From: Blastococcus sp. DSM 46786
GTDB taxonomy: Bacteria; Actinomycetota; Actinomycetes; Mycobacteriales; Geodermatophilaceae
Direction: 5' to 3'
Length of the DNA stretch: 64,000 nucleotides
Assembly (NCBI RefSeq): GCF_900109665.1
Contig: NZ_FOAO01000005.1
Coordinates: forward strand, 1 to 64,000
Within the stretch, counting starts at the first letter, position 1; each line of letters begins with the position of its first letter. The notes under the pieces were generated by a model. The model was not told where the DNA came from and did no database searches. It saw only the letters and a list, made by a program, of their open reading frames with translations. This document shows positions 28,046-37,139 of the stretch, in pieces. The translations under genes were made by a program, and so were the position numbers.

Positions 28046-28275
28046 GAGGTCGAGATCGGCGTCCGGGCCCGGTGCTTGAGCGGCGGGCGGGGGCCCACCC
28101 CCCTTGGGGGGACACCTGGGGCAGCCGGTGCGCGGCCCGCCGCGGTGCCCCGGGCGGGGGACCCGTCGGGTGGCCCGTGGCACGGGAACCGGCGCCGGAG
28201 GTGATACTAGGTGCGCATCTGGCACGACCGGCTCCGGCCGGCGCGCCGCCCGAGCGTCCCCGGGAGGGAAACCCC

Positions 28276-28602
28276 GTGACCTACGTCATCACCCAGGCCT
28301 GCGTCGACGTTCTCGACAAGGCGTGCATCGACGAGTGTCCGGTGGACTGCATCTACGAGGGCGACCGGATGCTCTACATCCACCCCGACGAGTGCGTCGA
28401 CTGCGGCGCGTGCGAGCCGGTGTGCCCGGTGGAGGCCATCTACTACGAGGATGACGTCCCGGACAAGTGGAAGGACTTCTACAACGCCAACGTGGAGTTC
28501 TTCTCCGACCTGGGCAGCCCGGGCGGTGCCGCGAAGACCGGGAAGATCAGCAAGGACCACCCGCTGGTGGCCGCGCTCCCGCCCCAGGGCGAAGGTCACT
28601 GA
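28276..28602 (+). CDS. fdxA: 7Fe ferredoxin
   Basis: 108 residues. Cluster ligands are ACIDECPVDC for the 3Fe-4S site and CVDCGACEPVCPVEA for the 4Fe-4S site, the standard actinobacterial FdxA/FdxC arrangement. It is an electron carrier in the cytoplasm. The GTG at 28276 follows CGGGAGGGAA. The stop TGA overlaps the first codon of dapC. GATACTAGGT at about 28202-28211 may hold its -10 region. Confidence 0.94.
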   Translation: MTYVITQACVDVLDKACIDECPVDCIYEGDRMLYIHPDECVDCGACEPVCPVEAIYYEDDVPDKWKDFYNANVEFFSDLGSPGGAAKTGKISKDHPLVAALPPQGEGH

Positions 28603-29720
28603 CCGCTCCGGTCCCCGGCGCGCCGCGGGCGCTGCCGGACTTCCCCTGGGACTCCCTGGCGGGTGCGCGGGCGCGGGCCGCCCAGCACCCCGGTGGCGTG
28701 GTCGACCTGTCGATCGGCACGCCGGTCGACAGCACGCCCGCGGTGCTGCGCGAGGCGCTCGCCGGGGCGGCCGACGCCCCCGGTTACCCGACCGCGCTGG
28801 GCACCGTGCCGCTGCGCACGGCCGCCGCGGGCTGGCTGGCCCGGCGGCTGGGCGTGCACGTGGCCGACCCGCTCGGCGCGCAGCCCTCGCTGATCCCGAC
28901 GGTCGGCTCCAAGGAGCTCGTCGCCCTCCTGCCCACCCTGCTGGGGCTGCAGGGTGGTGCAAGCACCGTGGTCGTCCCGGAGATCGCCTACCCGACCTAC
29001 GAGGTCGGCGCGGTGCTGGCCGGCCTCGCGGTGCGCCGGAGCGACACCCCGCCGGCGGACGCGGCCGGCGCCTCGCTGGTCTGGCTGAACTCCCCGGGCA
29101 ACCCCCACGGCCGGGTGCTGACGGTCGACCAGTTGCGCACGTGGGTCTCCTGGGGGCGGGCGCACTCCGTGCCCGTCGTGGCCGACGAGTGCTACATCAC
29201 CCTGGGCTGGGACGTGGAGCCCCGCTCGATCCTGCACCCTGACGTCGCCGGTGGGGACCACACCGGGCTGCTGGCGGTGCACTCGCTGTCCAAGCAGTCG
29301 ACGGCGGCCGGCTACCGGAGCGGCCTGCTCTCCGGGGACCCGGAGCTGGTGCGCCGCGTCTGGGAGGTGCGCCGCCACCTCGGGCTGCTGGTGCCGGGGC
29401 CGGTCCAGGCCGCCATGGCGGCCGCGCTGGACGACGACTCCCACGTCGACGCCCAGCGCGAGCGGTACCGCCGGCGGCGCGATCGGCTGGCCGCCGCGGT
29501 GCGCGCGGCCGGGATGCGCATCGACCACTCGGAGGCAGGCCTCTACCTCTGGGCCACGCGCGACGAGGACTGCTGGGCGACGATCGAGCGGCTGGCTGCC
29601 CTGGGCATCGTCGCCGCTCCGGGCAGCTTCTACGGCCCGGCCGGCGCCCGGCACGTCCGGATGGCGCTCACCGCGGCCGACGAGCGGATCGACGCCGCCG
29701 TGGAGCGCCTGACCAGCTGA
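28599..29720 (+). CDS. dapC: N-succinyldiaminopimelate aminotransferase
   Basis: 373 residues, a fold-type I PLP enzyme. The PLP lysine is in VHSLSKQSTAAGYRSG, NSPGNPHGR is the substrate-binding Asn-Pro-Gly motif, and VADECYITLGW carries the PLP Asp. It acts in lysine/meso-DAP synthesis with DapD and DapE encoded nearby. No ATG, GTG or TTG lies in frame between the fdxA interior and the conserved N-terminus. The likely start is CTG at 28599, sharing CTGA with the fdxA stop, an unusual initiation codon. Confidence 0.85.
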   Translation: MTAPVPGAPRALPDFPWDSLAGARARAAQHPGGVVDLSIGTPVDSTPAVLREALAGAADAPGYPTALGTVPLRTAAAGWLARRLGVHVADPLGAQPSLIPTVGSKELVALLPTLLGLQGGASTVVVPEIAYPTYEVGAVLAGLAVRRSDTPPADAAGASLVWLNSPGNPHGRVLTVDQLRTWVSWGRAHSVPVVADECYITLGWDVEPRSILHPDVAGGDHTGLLAVHSLSKQSTAAGYRSGLLSGDPELVRRVWEVRRHLGLLVPGPVQAAMAAALDDDSHVDAQRERYRRRRDRLAAAVRAAGMRIDHSEAGLYLWATRDEDCWATIERLAALGIVAAPGSFYGPAGARHVRMALTAADERIDAAVERLTS

Positions 29721-29742
29721 GCTGCCCGGACCACAGCCGCCC

Positions 29743-29804
29743 ACCTCACCGCACGGTCGCCGTCCTCCTGCTGCAGCACGAGGACGGCGACCCGTCGGTG
29801 AGGT
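29743..29804. terminator. Bidirectional hairpin after dapC
   Basis: Arms 29743-29767 and 29780-29804 pair over 25 nt with a 3-nt internal mismatch and a 12-nt loop. It lies between the convergent dapC and transglycosylase-like genes. Confidence 0.72.
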
Positions 29805-29828
29805 CGGTGCCCGGGGGGAGTCTTTCGA

Positions 29829-30491
29829 TCAGGAGCAGTTGAGGGTGCCGTCGGCCAGGGCTGTCGTCAGCTGCTGGGCCATGCCCTCCCACTGCTGGTA
29901 CAGCTCGGGGAAACCTGAGCGCTGCACAGCTTGGGCCACCTCGGTGAGCCGGCCGGTCTCCCACCCGGGAACGGTCACGAGCCGGTCGTAGAACTGGCCG
30001 GCTGCGTAGACCGGGTCCTGCACCTGCTCCGGTGTGCCCCAGCCCTGGGAGGGGCGCTGCTGGAAGAGCCCGAGGGAGTCCCGGTCGCCGTGGTCGAGGT
30101 TGCGCAGCCGGGACTCCTGCTGCGCGGTGGCCAGCGCGATGACGACGGCCCGGTCCGGCAGCCCCCGCTCCCGGCCGACCCGGGCGATGGTCGCGGCGTT
30201 CCCCGCCTGCTCCGCGGTGACCTGCACCGAGCCGTCGGGCACGGCGCAGGACCCGGTCGCCGGAGCCACCCACTGCCGCTCGGTGCCCCAGGCGACGGCG
30301 GCGAAGAGGACGGCGCCCACCAGCAGGGCCGGCCACCACCGCAGCACCCCGGTGGCGCCCGACGGGCGGCGGGTCCTCCCGCGCGGGCGGCGACCGCTCG
30401 ACCGGCGTGGGCCACGTCCGCCCGGCCGTCGGCGGGCCGCGGTGCGCGGCCGTGCCGCGGCACCGTGGGTCGCGGGTCGGACGCTGGTCAT
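29829..30491 (-). CDS. Membrane-anchored transglycosylase-like protein
   Basis: 220 residues. A very basic N-terminal tail (about 1-50, Arg-rich) precedes one membrane segment (about 53-72). An extracellular domain then shows ALATAQQESRLRNLDHGD and SLGLFQQRPSQGWGT. The E-S-x-L and GLFQQ pattern is that of lysozyme/SLT-like folds, so peptidoglycan cleavage is plausible but unproved. The basic tail should be cytoplasmic. The start is ATG 30491. Confidence 0.68.
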   Translation of the reverse strand: MTSVRPATHGAAARPRTAARRRPGGRGPRRSSGRRPRGRTRRPSGATGVLRWWPALLVGAVLFAAVAWGTERQWVAPATGSCAVPDGSVQVTAEQAGNAATIARVGRERGLPDRAVVIALATAQQESRLRNLDHGDRDSLGLFQQRPSQGWGTPEQVQDPVYAAGQFYDRLVTVPGWETGRLTEVAQAVQRSGFPELYQQWEGMAQQLTTALADGTLNCS

Positions 30492-30622
30492 CGCCTGCCG
30501 ACTGTAGGTGCCGGACCTGACGGTTCCCTGCACGCGGCCGCGCTGCCTCGAAGGGCGACGGCGGAACGGCCACCCTCCGGGGGCTCGCGCCGATAGCGTG
30601 TGCCCGCCGTCGAGGAGGAGCC

Positions 30623-31747
30623 ATGGCCGACACCCTGCTGCCCGGGATCACCGCCACGCGGGTGACCACCCCGCGACTGACCCAGAACGTCGTCCACCCG
30701 TCCACCGTGGAACCGGGGGAGCTCGGCTCCGCCGGCGGCGAGGTCGTGCTCTTCGTGCACGGCAACGTCAGCTCCGCGCTCTTCTGGCAGCAGCCGCTGC
30801 TGGCCCTGGCGGAGGAGGCGCACCTGCGGCCGCTCGCGGTGGACCTGCGCGGCTACGGCGACACCGATCCGCTGCCCGTGGACGCGCGCCGGGGCGTGCG
30901 CGACTGGGCCGACGACGTCGCGGCGCTGGTGGAGACCCTCGGCGTCGGACGGGTGCACCTGGTCGGCTGGAGCATGGGCGCGGGCGTCGTCCTGCAGCAC
31001 CTGCTCGACGCGCCCGCGCGGGTCGCCTCGGTGGCGCTGGTGGCCCCCGTCTCGCCGTACGGCTTCGGCGGCACGGCCGGGCCGGAGGGGCGCCGCCTCG
31101 CCGAGGACGGCGCGGGCTCCGGTGGCGGTGCGGCCAACCCCGAGTTCGTCGCTGCGCTCGCGGCCGGCGACACGGGCGACGGCAGCCCGACCAGCCCGCG
31201 GTCGATCCTGCGGGCGTTCTACGTGGCGCCGGGGTCGCTGCCGCTTGACCCCGCGATGGAGGACGTCTTCGTCGCCTCGATGCTGTCCACCCGCACCGGC
31301 GCCGACCACTACCCGGGCGACTCCGCGCCCAGCCCGACATGGCCGGGGGTCGCGCCGGGGCACCGCGGGGTGCTGAACACGATGGCGCCGACGGTCATGG
31401 ACGTGTCGGGTGTCGAGGGGCTGGCCGGCAAGCCCCCGGTGCTGTGGATCCGCGGGGACGCCGACGCGATCGTGTCGGACACCTCGGTGTTCGACCTCGC
31501 CCGCCTGGGGCAGCTGGGGGCGGTGCCGGGCTGGCCGGGGGAGGCGGTCTGCCCACCGCAGCCGATGGTCGCCCAGACCCGCGCGGTGCTGGAGCGGTAC
31601 GCCGCGGCCGGGGGCAGCTACCGCGAGGTCGTCCTGCCCGGGGTCGGGCACTCCCCGCACGTCGAGCGGCCGCAGGAGTTCCTGGTGGCCCTGCTGGAGC
31701 ATCTCGATGTCGCTGCGGACGCCCCAACCCACCCTCACCCGAGGTGA
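30623..31747 (+). CDS. Alpha/beta hydrolase
   Basis: 374 residues. The nucleophile elbow reads GWSMGAG (Ser about residue 118), the oxyanion region is VLFVHGNVSS, an acidic residue lies in LWIRGDADAIVSD and the His in GVGHSPHVERP, giving a complete triad. A long cap insert (about 155-250) lies between. The substrate is unknown. The ATG at 30623 follows GAGGAGGAGCC. The stop codon is the first part of a perfect palindrome. Confidence 0.85.
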   Translation: MADTLLPGITATRVTTPRLTQNVVHPSTVEPGELGSAGGEVVLFVHGNVSSALFWQQPLLALAEEAHLRPLAVDLRGYGDTDPLPVDARRGVRDWADDVAALVETLGVGRVHLVGWSMGAGVVLQHLLDAPARVASVALVAPVSPYGFGGTAGPEGRRLAEDGAGSGGGAANPEFVAALAAGDTGDGSPTSPRSILRAFYVAPGSLPLDPAMEDVFVASMLSTRTGADHYPGDSAPSPTWPGVAPGHRGVLNTMAPTVMDVSGVEGLAGKPPVLWIRGDADAIVSDTSVFDLARLGQLGAVPGWPGEAVCPPQPMVAQTRAVLERYAAAGGSYREVVLPGVGHSPHVERPQEFLVALLEHLDVAADAPTHPHPR

Positions 31748-31808
31748 GGCATAGGAAGCTTTACCTGCGTCTCGGGTCGGGAAGGCGCAGGTAAAGCTTC
31801 CTATGCCT
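31747..31808. repeat. Perfect 23-bp inverted repeat between convergent genes
   Basis: Arms 31747-31769 and 31786-31808 are exact reverse complements around a 16-nt loop. The arms are only about half G+C and contain AAGCTT, so they stand out from the roughly 75% G+C context. The repeat begins on the last base of the hydrolase stop codon and ends 3 nt before the dapD stop. It can act as a bidirectional terminator, but the unusual composition suggests it may be a mobile or dispersed palindrome. Confidence 0.8.
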
Positions 31809-31811
31809 GGG

Positions 31812-32792
31812 TCAGTTGGCGTGGAGTTCGGCGTTGAGCGCCCCCCAGTCGCCGTCGCGGGGCAGCGCCTCGAGGGCGCCGCTGACGCTGTTGCGGCGGA
31901 AGAGCAGGCCGTTCCGGCCGGAGAGCTCCGCGGCCTTCACCACCGAGCCGTCGGGCAGGGTCACGCGGGCGCCGGCGGTCACGTAGCACCCGGCCTCCAC
32001 GACGCAGCCGTCGCCGAGGGAGATGCCGATGCCGGCGTTCGCGCCCAGCAGGCAGCCGCTCCCGATCGAGATGACCTGGGTGCCGCCGCCGGACAGGGTG
32101 CCCATGATCGAGGCGCTGCCGCCGATGTCGCTGTCGGCGCCCACGACGACGCCGGCGCTGATCCGGCCCTCCACCATCGACGGGCCCAGCGTGCCCGCGT
32201 TGAAGTTCACGAAGCCCTCGTGCATGACCGTCGTCCCTTCGGCCAGGTGGGCACCCAGCCGGACCCGGTCGGCGTCGGCGATCCGCACGCCCGAGGGGAT
32301 GACGTAGTCGACCATCCGCGGGAACTTGTCGACGCTGAAGACGGTGACGTGGCCGACGGCGGCCCGCAGCCGGTGGGCGTTGAACGTCGCCGCCTCCACC
32401 GGGCCGGCGCTGGTCCAGGCCACGTTGGTGAGCAGGCCGAACACGCCGGTCATGTCCGCCCCGTGCGGCTGGATGAGCCGGTGCGAGAGCAGGTGCAGCC
32501 GCAGCCAGACGTCGTGGGTGTCCACCGGCGGCTGGGCGAGGTCGGCGATGACGGTGCGGACGGCGATGACCTCGACCCCGCGGGCCTCGTCGCGGCGCAC
32601 CAGGCCGCCGTAGTCGGGGCCGAGCTCGCCGGAGAGCTCCAGCGCGCCGAGGCGGGTGGTCTTCGTGGCCGCGCCCGCGGGCGCGCCCAGCCGGGGCTCG
32701 GGGTACCAGGTGTCCAGCACGGTGCCCGAGGCGGTGACGGTCGCCAGACCGGCGGCGACGGCGGAGACGGGGGCGGGCGCTGCGTCAGTCAC
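31812..32792 (-). CDS. dapD: Tetrahydrodipicolinate N-succinyltransferase
   Basis: 326 residues of the actinobacterial DapD type. The left-handed beta-helix is visible as hexapeptide-like repeats in [20 protein letters not shown] and [20 protein letters not shown]. It uses succinyl-CoA in the succinylase branch of DAP synthesis. The GTG at 32792 has no Shine-Dalgarno but TAGCGT 7 nt upstream, so it is probably leaderless. It is divergent from dapE. Confidence 0.94.
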   Translation of the reverse strand: MTDAAPAPVSAVAAGLATVTASGTVLDTWYPEPRLGAPAGAATKTTRLGALELSGELGPDYGGLVRRDEARGVEVIAVRTVIADLAQPPVDTHDVWLRLHLLSHRLIQPHGADMTGVFGLLTNVAWTSAGPVEAATFNAHRLRAAVGHVTVFSVDKFPRMVDYVIPSGVRIADADRVRLGAHLAEGTTVMHEGFVNFNAGTLGPSMVEGRISAGVVVGADSDIGGSASIMGTLSGGGTQVISIGSGCLLGANAGIGISLGDGCVVEAGCYVTAGARVTLPDGSVVKAAELSGRNGLLFRRNSVSGALEALPRDGDWGALNAELHAN

Positions 32793-32840
32793 GCCCGGAA
32801 CGCTACCGAGGCCGATCCGCGGCGGGGCGGGCCGGTCGGT

Positions 32841-32900
32841 GAGGTGCTGGAACGAGGTGCTGGAACGGCCTGGCTGCAGGGGCCCGGGGCGAGCGTCAGC
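32841..32900 (-). repeat. TGGAACGG intergenic repeat between dapD and dapE
   Basis: GAGGTGCTGGAACGAGGTGC and then GTGCTGGAACGGCCTGGCTG, a direct doubling of the core, followed by CAGGGGCCC. It shares GTGCTGGAACGGCC with the loci at 12.37 and 60.4 kb. It lies in the divergent promoter region. Confidence 0.55.
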
Positions 32901-32930
32901 GAGTTCCGGGGGGCAGCCAGGTCCTCTTAC

Positions 32931-32936
32931 TAAGCT
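32931..32936 (+). promoter_or_regulatory. -10 element for leaderless dapE
   Basis: TAAGCT ends 8 nt before the GTG start at 32945, and no Shine-Dalgarno is present. Confidence 0.4.
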
Positions 32937-32944
32937 CGGCAGTC

Positions 32945-34057
32945 GTGAGCACCCCGCCGCAGCTCGACCTGTCCACCGACGTCCTCGCGCTGACCCGCGC
33001 CCTGGTCGACGCGCCCTCGGTCTCGGGCAGCGAGACGGCGCTGGCCGACGCGGTGGAGGCGGCGCTGCGGGCGCTGGGCGGGCTGGAGGTCGAGCGCGTC
33101 GGCGACGCCGTGCTCGCCCGCACCAACCTCGACCTGCCCACCCGGGTGGTCCTCGCGGGGCACCTGGACACCGTGCCGATCGCCGACAACGTGCCGAGCC
33201 GGCTCGACGAGGCCACCGGCCGCCTCTACGGCTGCGGCACCAGCGACATGAAGGCCGGCGACGCGGTGATGCTGCGGCTGGCGGCCACCTTCGGCGTCCC
33301 CGGCGCGGCGCCGGCGCACGACCTCACCTTCGTCTTCTACGACAACGAGGAGGTCGAGGCCGTGAAGAACGGCCTCGGCCGGGTGGCCCGGGAGCGGCGC
33401 GGCTGGCTGTACGGCGACCTCGCGATCCTGCTGGAGCCGACCGACGGCGAGATCGAGGCCGGCTGCCAGGGCACCCTGCGCGCGGTGCTGGCGACGACGG
33501 GCCGCCGCGCGCACAGCGCCCGCAGCTGGCTGGGGGAGAACGCCGTCCACGGGCTGGCCGGTGCGCTGGCCACGCTGGCGGCGTACCAGGCGCGCGAGGT
33601 GGAGATCGACGGCTGCACCTACCGCGAGGGGCTCAACGCGGTGGGCATCTCCGGCGGGGTCGCGGGCAACGTCATCCCCGACGAGGCCTCCCTCACCGTC
33701 AACTTCCGCTACGCGCCCGACCGCGACGAGGACGCCGCCGCGGCGCACGTCCGCGAGGTGTTCGCCGACGCGATTGTGGCCGGCGCGACGCTCACCGCCG
33801 TCGACAACTCCGGGGGAGCGCTGCCCGGGCTGTCCGAGCCGGCCGCCGCCGCCTTCATCGCGGCCGTGGGCCGCCCGGCCCGGGCCAAGCTGGGCTGGAC
33901 CGACGTCGCCCGGTTCGCCGCCTTCGGCATCCCCGCGATCAACTACGGCCCGGGTGACCCGCAGCTGGCCCACACCCGCGAGGAGCACGTCCGGGTGGAT
34001 CGGCTGCAGCCCGCCGTCGACGCCCTCACTGCCTACCTCTCCGGGAGGACCGCATGA
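32945..34057 (+). CDS. dapE: Succinyl-diaminopimelate desuccinylase
   Basis: 370 residues, an M20 metallopeptidase fold. Metal ligands are in [39 protein letters not shown] and the C-terminal [20 protein letters not shown]. It releases succinate to give LL-DAP for lysine and peptidoglycan. It overlaps the LOG-like gene by 4 nt (ATGA). Confidence 0.94.
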   Translation: MSTPPQLDLSTDVLALTRALVDAPSVSGSETALADAVEAALRALGGLEVERVGDAVLARTNLDLPTRVVLAGHLDTVPIADNVPSRLDEATGRLYGCGTSDMKAGDAVMLRLAATFGVPGAAPAHDLTFVFYDNEEVEAVKNGLGRVARERRGWLYGDLAILLEPTDGEIEAGCQGTLRAVLATTGRRAHSARSWLGENAVHGLAGALATLAAYQAREVEIDGCTYREGLNAVGISGGVAGNVIPDEASLTVNFRYAPDRDEDAAAAHVREVFADAIVAGATLTAVDNSGGALPGLSEPAAAAFIAAVGRPARAKLGWTDVARFAAFGIPAINYGPGDPQLAHTREEHVRVDRLQPAVDALTAYLSGRTA

Positions 34058-34884
34058 CCGCCACGCCACCGCCGGAGGGCCGGCGCCCGCGCCCGACCCG
34101 TCACCGCGGGCCGATCATGCTGCGCGGCGGGGAGCCGGACCCGCAGGCCCAGGGCAGCACGACCGACCAGCGGCTGCTGGACCGGCGGGGCCCCACCGAC
34201 TGGGTCCACACGGACCCGTGGCGCGTCCTGCGCATCCAGAGCGAGTTCGTCGAGGGCTTCGGCCTGCTCGCCGAGCTGCCCCGCGCGGTCAGCGTGTTCG
34301 GCAGCGCCCGCACCCCGCGGGAGCACCCGCACTACGCCGCGGGCGTGGAGATCGGCGCCGCGCTCTCCCGCGCCGGGTACGCCGTGATCACCGGCGGCGG
34401 GCCGGGGGCCATGGAGGCGGCCAACCGGGGGGCCTCGGAGGCCGGCGGCCTGTCGGTCGGGCTGGGCATCGAGCTGCCGTTCGAGCAGGAGCTCAACGAG
34501 TGGGTCGACGTCGGCATCTCGTTCCGCTACTTCTTCGTGCGCAAGACGATGTTCGTCAAGTACGCGCAGGCCTTCGTGATCCTCCCGGGCGGCTTCGGCA
34601 CGCTCGACGAGCTGTTCGAGGCGCTCACCCTGGTGCAGACCCGCAAGGTCACCCGCTTCCCGGTGATCCTCTACGGCACGGAGTACTGGGGCGGCCTCAT
34701 CGACTGGGTGCGCGGCACCATGGCCGAGCACGGGGCGATCGGTCCCGCCGACGTGGACCTGCTGCACTGCACCGACGACGTCGAGGAGATCGTCGCGGTC
34801 GTCCAGGAGGCCGAGAAGGCGCGGGTGGCCGGCGACAACGGCGGCGGGATGCGCGCCGCGGCGAGCGGCCCGTCCGACGCCTGA
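34054..34884 (+). CDS. LOG-family (TIGR00730) Rossmann protein
   Basis: 276 residues. The lysine-decarboxylase-like/LOG motif is [16 protein letters not shown], preceded by [14 protein letters not shown]. Family members cleave nucleoside 5'-monophosphates (cytokinin-type phosphoribohydrolase); the bacterial substrate is not certain. An N-terminal extension of about 60 residues is common in actinobacteria. Its position after dapE matches Rv1202-Rv1205 order. Confidence 0.85.
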   Translation: MTATPPPEGRRPRPTRHRGPIMLRGGEPDPQAQGSTTDQRLLDRRGPTDWVHTDPWRVLRIQSEFVEGFGLLAELPRAVSVFGSARTPREHPHYAAGVEIGAALSRAGYAVITGGGPGAMEAANRGASEAGGLSVGLGIELPFEQELNEWVDVGISFRYFFVRKTMFVKYAQAFVILPGGFGTLDELFEALTLVQTRKVTRFPVILYGTEYWGGLIDWVRGTMAEHGAIGPADVDLLHCTDDVEEIVAVVQEAEKARVAGDNGGGMRAAASGPSDA

Positions 34885-34885
34885 C

Positions 34886-35254
34886 GTGCTCTCCTTCGTC
34901 CTGTTCGTGGTCGCCGTCCTGCTGGTCGGCGGTGCGCTGTTCCTCGTGGCCTCGCTGCTGCTCGGTCGCGGTGAGACCCAGCTGCCGGCCGACCCCGACC
35001 GGTCGCCGGTCGAGCTGCCCGACGACCGGCGCGTGGTGGCCGACGACGTCCGGGGGCTGCGCATCGCGGTGACCGCGCGCGGCTACCGGATGGTCGAGGT
35101 CGACTGGCTGCTCGACCAGCTGGCGCAGACCCTGGACGAGCGGGACGCGGAGATCGCGGCGCTCCGCGGCGAGCTGGCCGCACGCAGCCGGCTGGAGACG
35201 CCGACCGACCCCGGCGCGGGGCCGGCCGACCGGGAGGGGACGCGGGATGCCTGA
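34886..35254 (+). CDS. DivIVA-domain membrane protein
   Basis: 122 residues. One N-terminal membrane segment (about 2-26) is followed by a DivIVA-like stretch DDVRGLRIAVTARGYRMVEV and a predicted coiled coil (about 75-105). It starts 1 nt after the LOG gene, so it is likely co-transcribed. A role at the cell envelope or poles is inferred from the domain. Confidence 0.75.
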   Translation: MLSFVLFVVAVLLVGGALFLVASLLLGRGETQLPADPDRSPVELPDDRRVVADDVRGLRIAVTARGYRMVEVDWLLDQLAQTLDERDAEIAALRGELAARSRLETPTDPGAGPADREGTRDA

Positions 35255-35708
35255 GCTGGTGGAGCGGGTGGAGATTGCGGCGCCGCCCGAGCGGGTGTGG
35301 GCCGCGCTCACGGACTGGACGCGGCAGGGCGAGTGGATGCTCGCCACCGACGTCGAGACGGTGGGCGGGCCGGCCCAGGGGGTCGGCGGACGGCTGGCCG
35401 CCCGCACCGGCCTGCCCGTGCCCGGTCGGCCCCGCCTCGGGATCCTCGACACGATGGTCATCACGGCGTGGGACCCGCCGCGCCGGGTCGAGGTGCAGCA
35501 CACCGGGCGGCTGGTGCGCGGGCCGGGCATCTTCGAGATCGAGCCGCGCGGCGAGCAGAGCACCTTCGTCTGGACCGAGCGGCTCGACCTGCCCTACGGG
35601 CTCCTCGGCCGGCTCGGCTGGGTGCTGGTCAGGCCGTTCGCCCTGCTGGGGATCCGCTGGTCGCTGCGACGCTTCGCCGATTTCGCGCGGGGACAGCGGG
35701 CGGGCTGA
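35247..35708 (+). CDS. SRPBCC-family protein
   Basis: 153 residues of polyketide-cyclase/START-like fold, opening LVERVEIAAPPERVWAALTD. There is no catalytic signature, so it is probably a hydrophobic-ligand binder. It overlaps the DivIVA-domain gene by 8 nt and closes the dapE operon. It converges tail to tail with the glycosyltransferase gene, with the stops adjacent (35708/35709). Confidence 0.8.
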   Translation: MPELVERVEIAAPPERVWAALTDWTRQGEWMLATDVETVGGPAQGVGGRLAARTGLPVPGRPRLGILDTMVITAWDPPRRVEVQHTGRLVRGPGIFEIEPRGEQSTFVWTERLDLPYGLLGRLGWVLVRPFALLGIRWSLRRFADFARGQRAG

Positions 35709-36383
35709 TCAGTCGGGCCGGCCGGCGATCGCGGCGGCGACCTCCGCGACCACCCGGTGGGTGCGGGTCCCGGGACGGCATTGCCGGGCCACCGCGATCG
35801 CGTCGGGGAAGTGGTCGATGTCGGTGAGCACCGGCAGGTCGAGCACCTCCAGGCCGACGTGCTCGAGGGCCGCTCGCGTCCGCTCGGCGGTGTCCTCCCG
35901 CGACATGGGCACCTCGGCCAGCACGGCGGCCGGTGCGGGCGCGCGCAGGCCCAGCGCCCACCAGCCGCCGTCCGGGGCGACTCCGAGGACGGCCGACCCC
36001 GGGTCGGCCGCGACGAGCCGGTCGAGGCAGCCGGCCAGCAGGTCGGCGGTCACCTGCGGGGTGTCCATGCCGATCAGCAGGGTCGGACGGGCGGCGTCCG
36101 CCCCGGTCATGGCGGCGTCGAAGGCGGCGGCCAGCCGCCGGCCGAGGTCGCCCTCGACCTGCGGGACGACGGTGCAGCCGGCGAGGTCCAGGTCGCCCGG
36201 GGCGCCGTCGAGGGCGACCACCCGGCGGGCGACGGGGGTGGCGCGTACCGCGTCGAGGGTGTCGCCGACCGCGGCCGCGGCGATCGCGGCCGCCTGCTCC
36301 GGGGTGCACGGTGGCGTGAGCCGGGTCTTGCTCCGGCCGGGCACCGGGGCCTTGGTGATGACCAGCAGTTGCGCGTCGCTCAT
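35709..36383 (-). CDS. DUF2064/TIGR04282-type glycosyltransferase-like protein
   Basis: 224 residues. The nucleotidyl/glycosyl transferase A-type fold opens LLVITKAPVPGRSKTRLTPP and carries LLIGMDTPQV. Relatives are called rSAM/selenodomain-associated transferase 1 and usually pair with a GT2 enzyme, as here (ATGA overlap with the upstream GT2 gene). The sugar donor and acceptor are unknown. Confidence 0.8.
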   Translation of the reverse strand: MSDAQLLVITKAPVPGRSKTRLTPPCTPEQAAAIAAAAVGDTLDAVRATPVARRVVALDGAPGDLDLAGCTVVPQVEGDLGRRLAAAFDAAMTGADAARPTLLIGMDTPQVTADLLAGCLDRLVAADPGSAVLGVAPDGGWWALGLRAPAPAAVLAEVPMSREDTAERTRAALEHVGLEVLDLPVLTDIDHFPDAIAVARQCRPGTRTHRVVAEVAAAIAGRPD

Positions 36384-37063
36384 CTGGCGAGCACCTCCCG
36401 CATGTCGCGGATCGTCCGGACCGTGCCCAGCACGGTCCCGGTGACCTTCGACCGCGTCCCCTCCGCACGTGGCGCATACGGGACGTCGACCTCGCGCACC
36501 CGCCACCCGGCGTCGGCAGCCCGCGTCACCATCTCCAGCGGGTAGCCGAACCGTCGGTCGGTGATCCCGAGGCCGAGCAGTGCGGTGCGCCGGGCGGCGC
36601 GCATCGGGCCGAGGTCGTGCAACGCCAGCCCGGTGCGGCGGCGCAGCATCACGCCCAGCGCGACGTTGGCCGCCCGGGCGTGCAGGGGCCAGGCGCCGCG
36701 GTCGGTGGGGCGTCGGCGTCCCAGCACCAGGTCGGCGTCCCCGGCCAGCACCGGGCCGGCGACGCTGGGCAGGTCCGCGGGATCCATGGAACCGTCGGCG
36801 TCGCAGAAGCAGACGACGTCGTCGGTGGCCGCCTCGAGGCCGGCGTGCGCAGCGGCGCCGAAGCCTCGCTGTGGCACGTGCACCACCGTCGCGCCGTGCC
36901 CGGCCGCGATCGCCGGCGAGCCGTCGGTCGAGCCGTTGTCGGCCACGATCGCCCGGTAGCCCTCGGGCAGCCGGGAAAGGACCCAGGGCAATGCCGCGGC
37001 CTCGTCGAGACAGGGCAGGACGACGTGCGGCACGTACGGACGGTAACGGCCGACGGCGATCAC
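36380..37063 (-). CDS. Glycosyltransferase family 2
   Basis: 227 residues. The GT-A fold shows VVLPCLDEAAALPWVL, VADNGSTDGS and the metal-binding CDADGSMDP. It resembles dolichol-phosphate-mannose-synthase-like enzymes without membrane segments. The GTG at 37063 follows GAGGGG at short spacing; a GTG 30 nt further in is an alternative. It is the first gene of a two-gene operon with the DUF2064 gene. Confidence 0.83.
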   Translation of the reverse strand: MIAVGRYRPYVPHVVLPCLDEAAALPWVLSRLPEGYRAIVADNGSTDGSPAIAAGHGATVVHVPQRGFGAAAHAGLEAATDDVVCFCDADGSMDPADLPSVAGPVLAGDADLVLGRRRPTDRGAWPLHARAANVALGVMLRRRTGLALHDLGPMRAARRTALLGLGITDRRFGYPLEMVTRAADAGWRVREVDVPYAPRAEGTRSKVTGTVLGTVRTIRDMREVLAR

Positions 37064-37139
37064 CGCCCCTCGTCCGGTCGGCGCCCCCGCCGGTGCGGCC
37101 CGGCGGCGAGGGCGCGACCGGCTGGCTAGGCTGCCGTCG

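Noticed and set aside
28046..28225. N-terminal extension of the GAF-GGDEF-EAL protein
   Set aside because: The added residues are Pro/Arg-rich and would occupy the fdxA promoter. No RBS supports GTG 28225.
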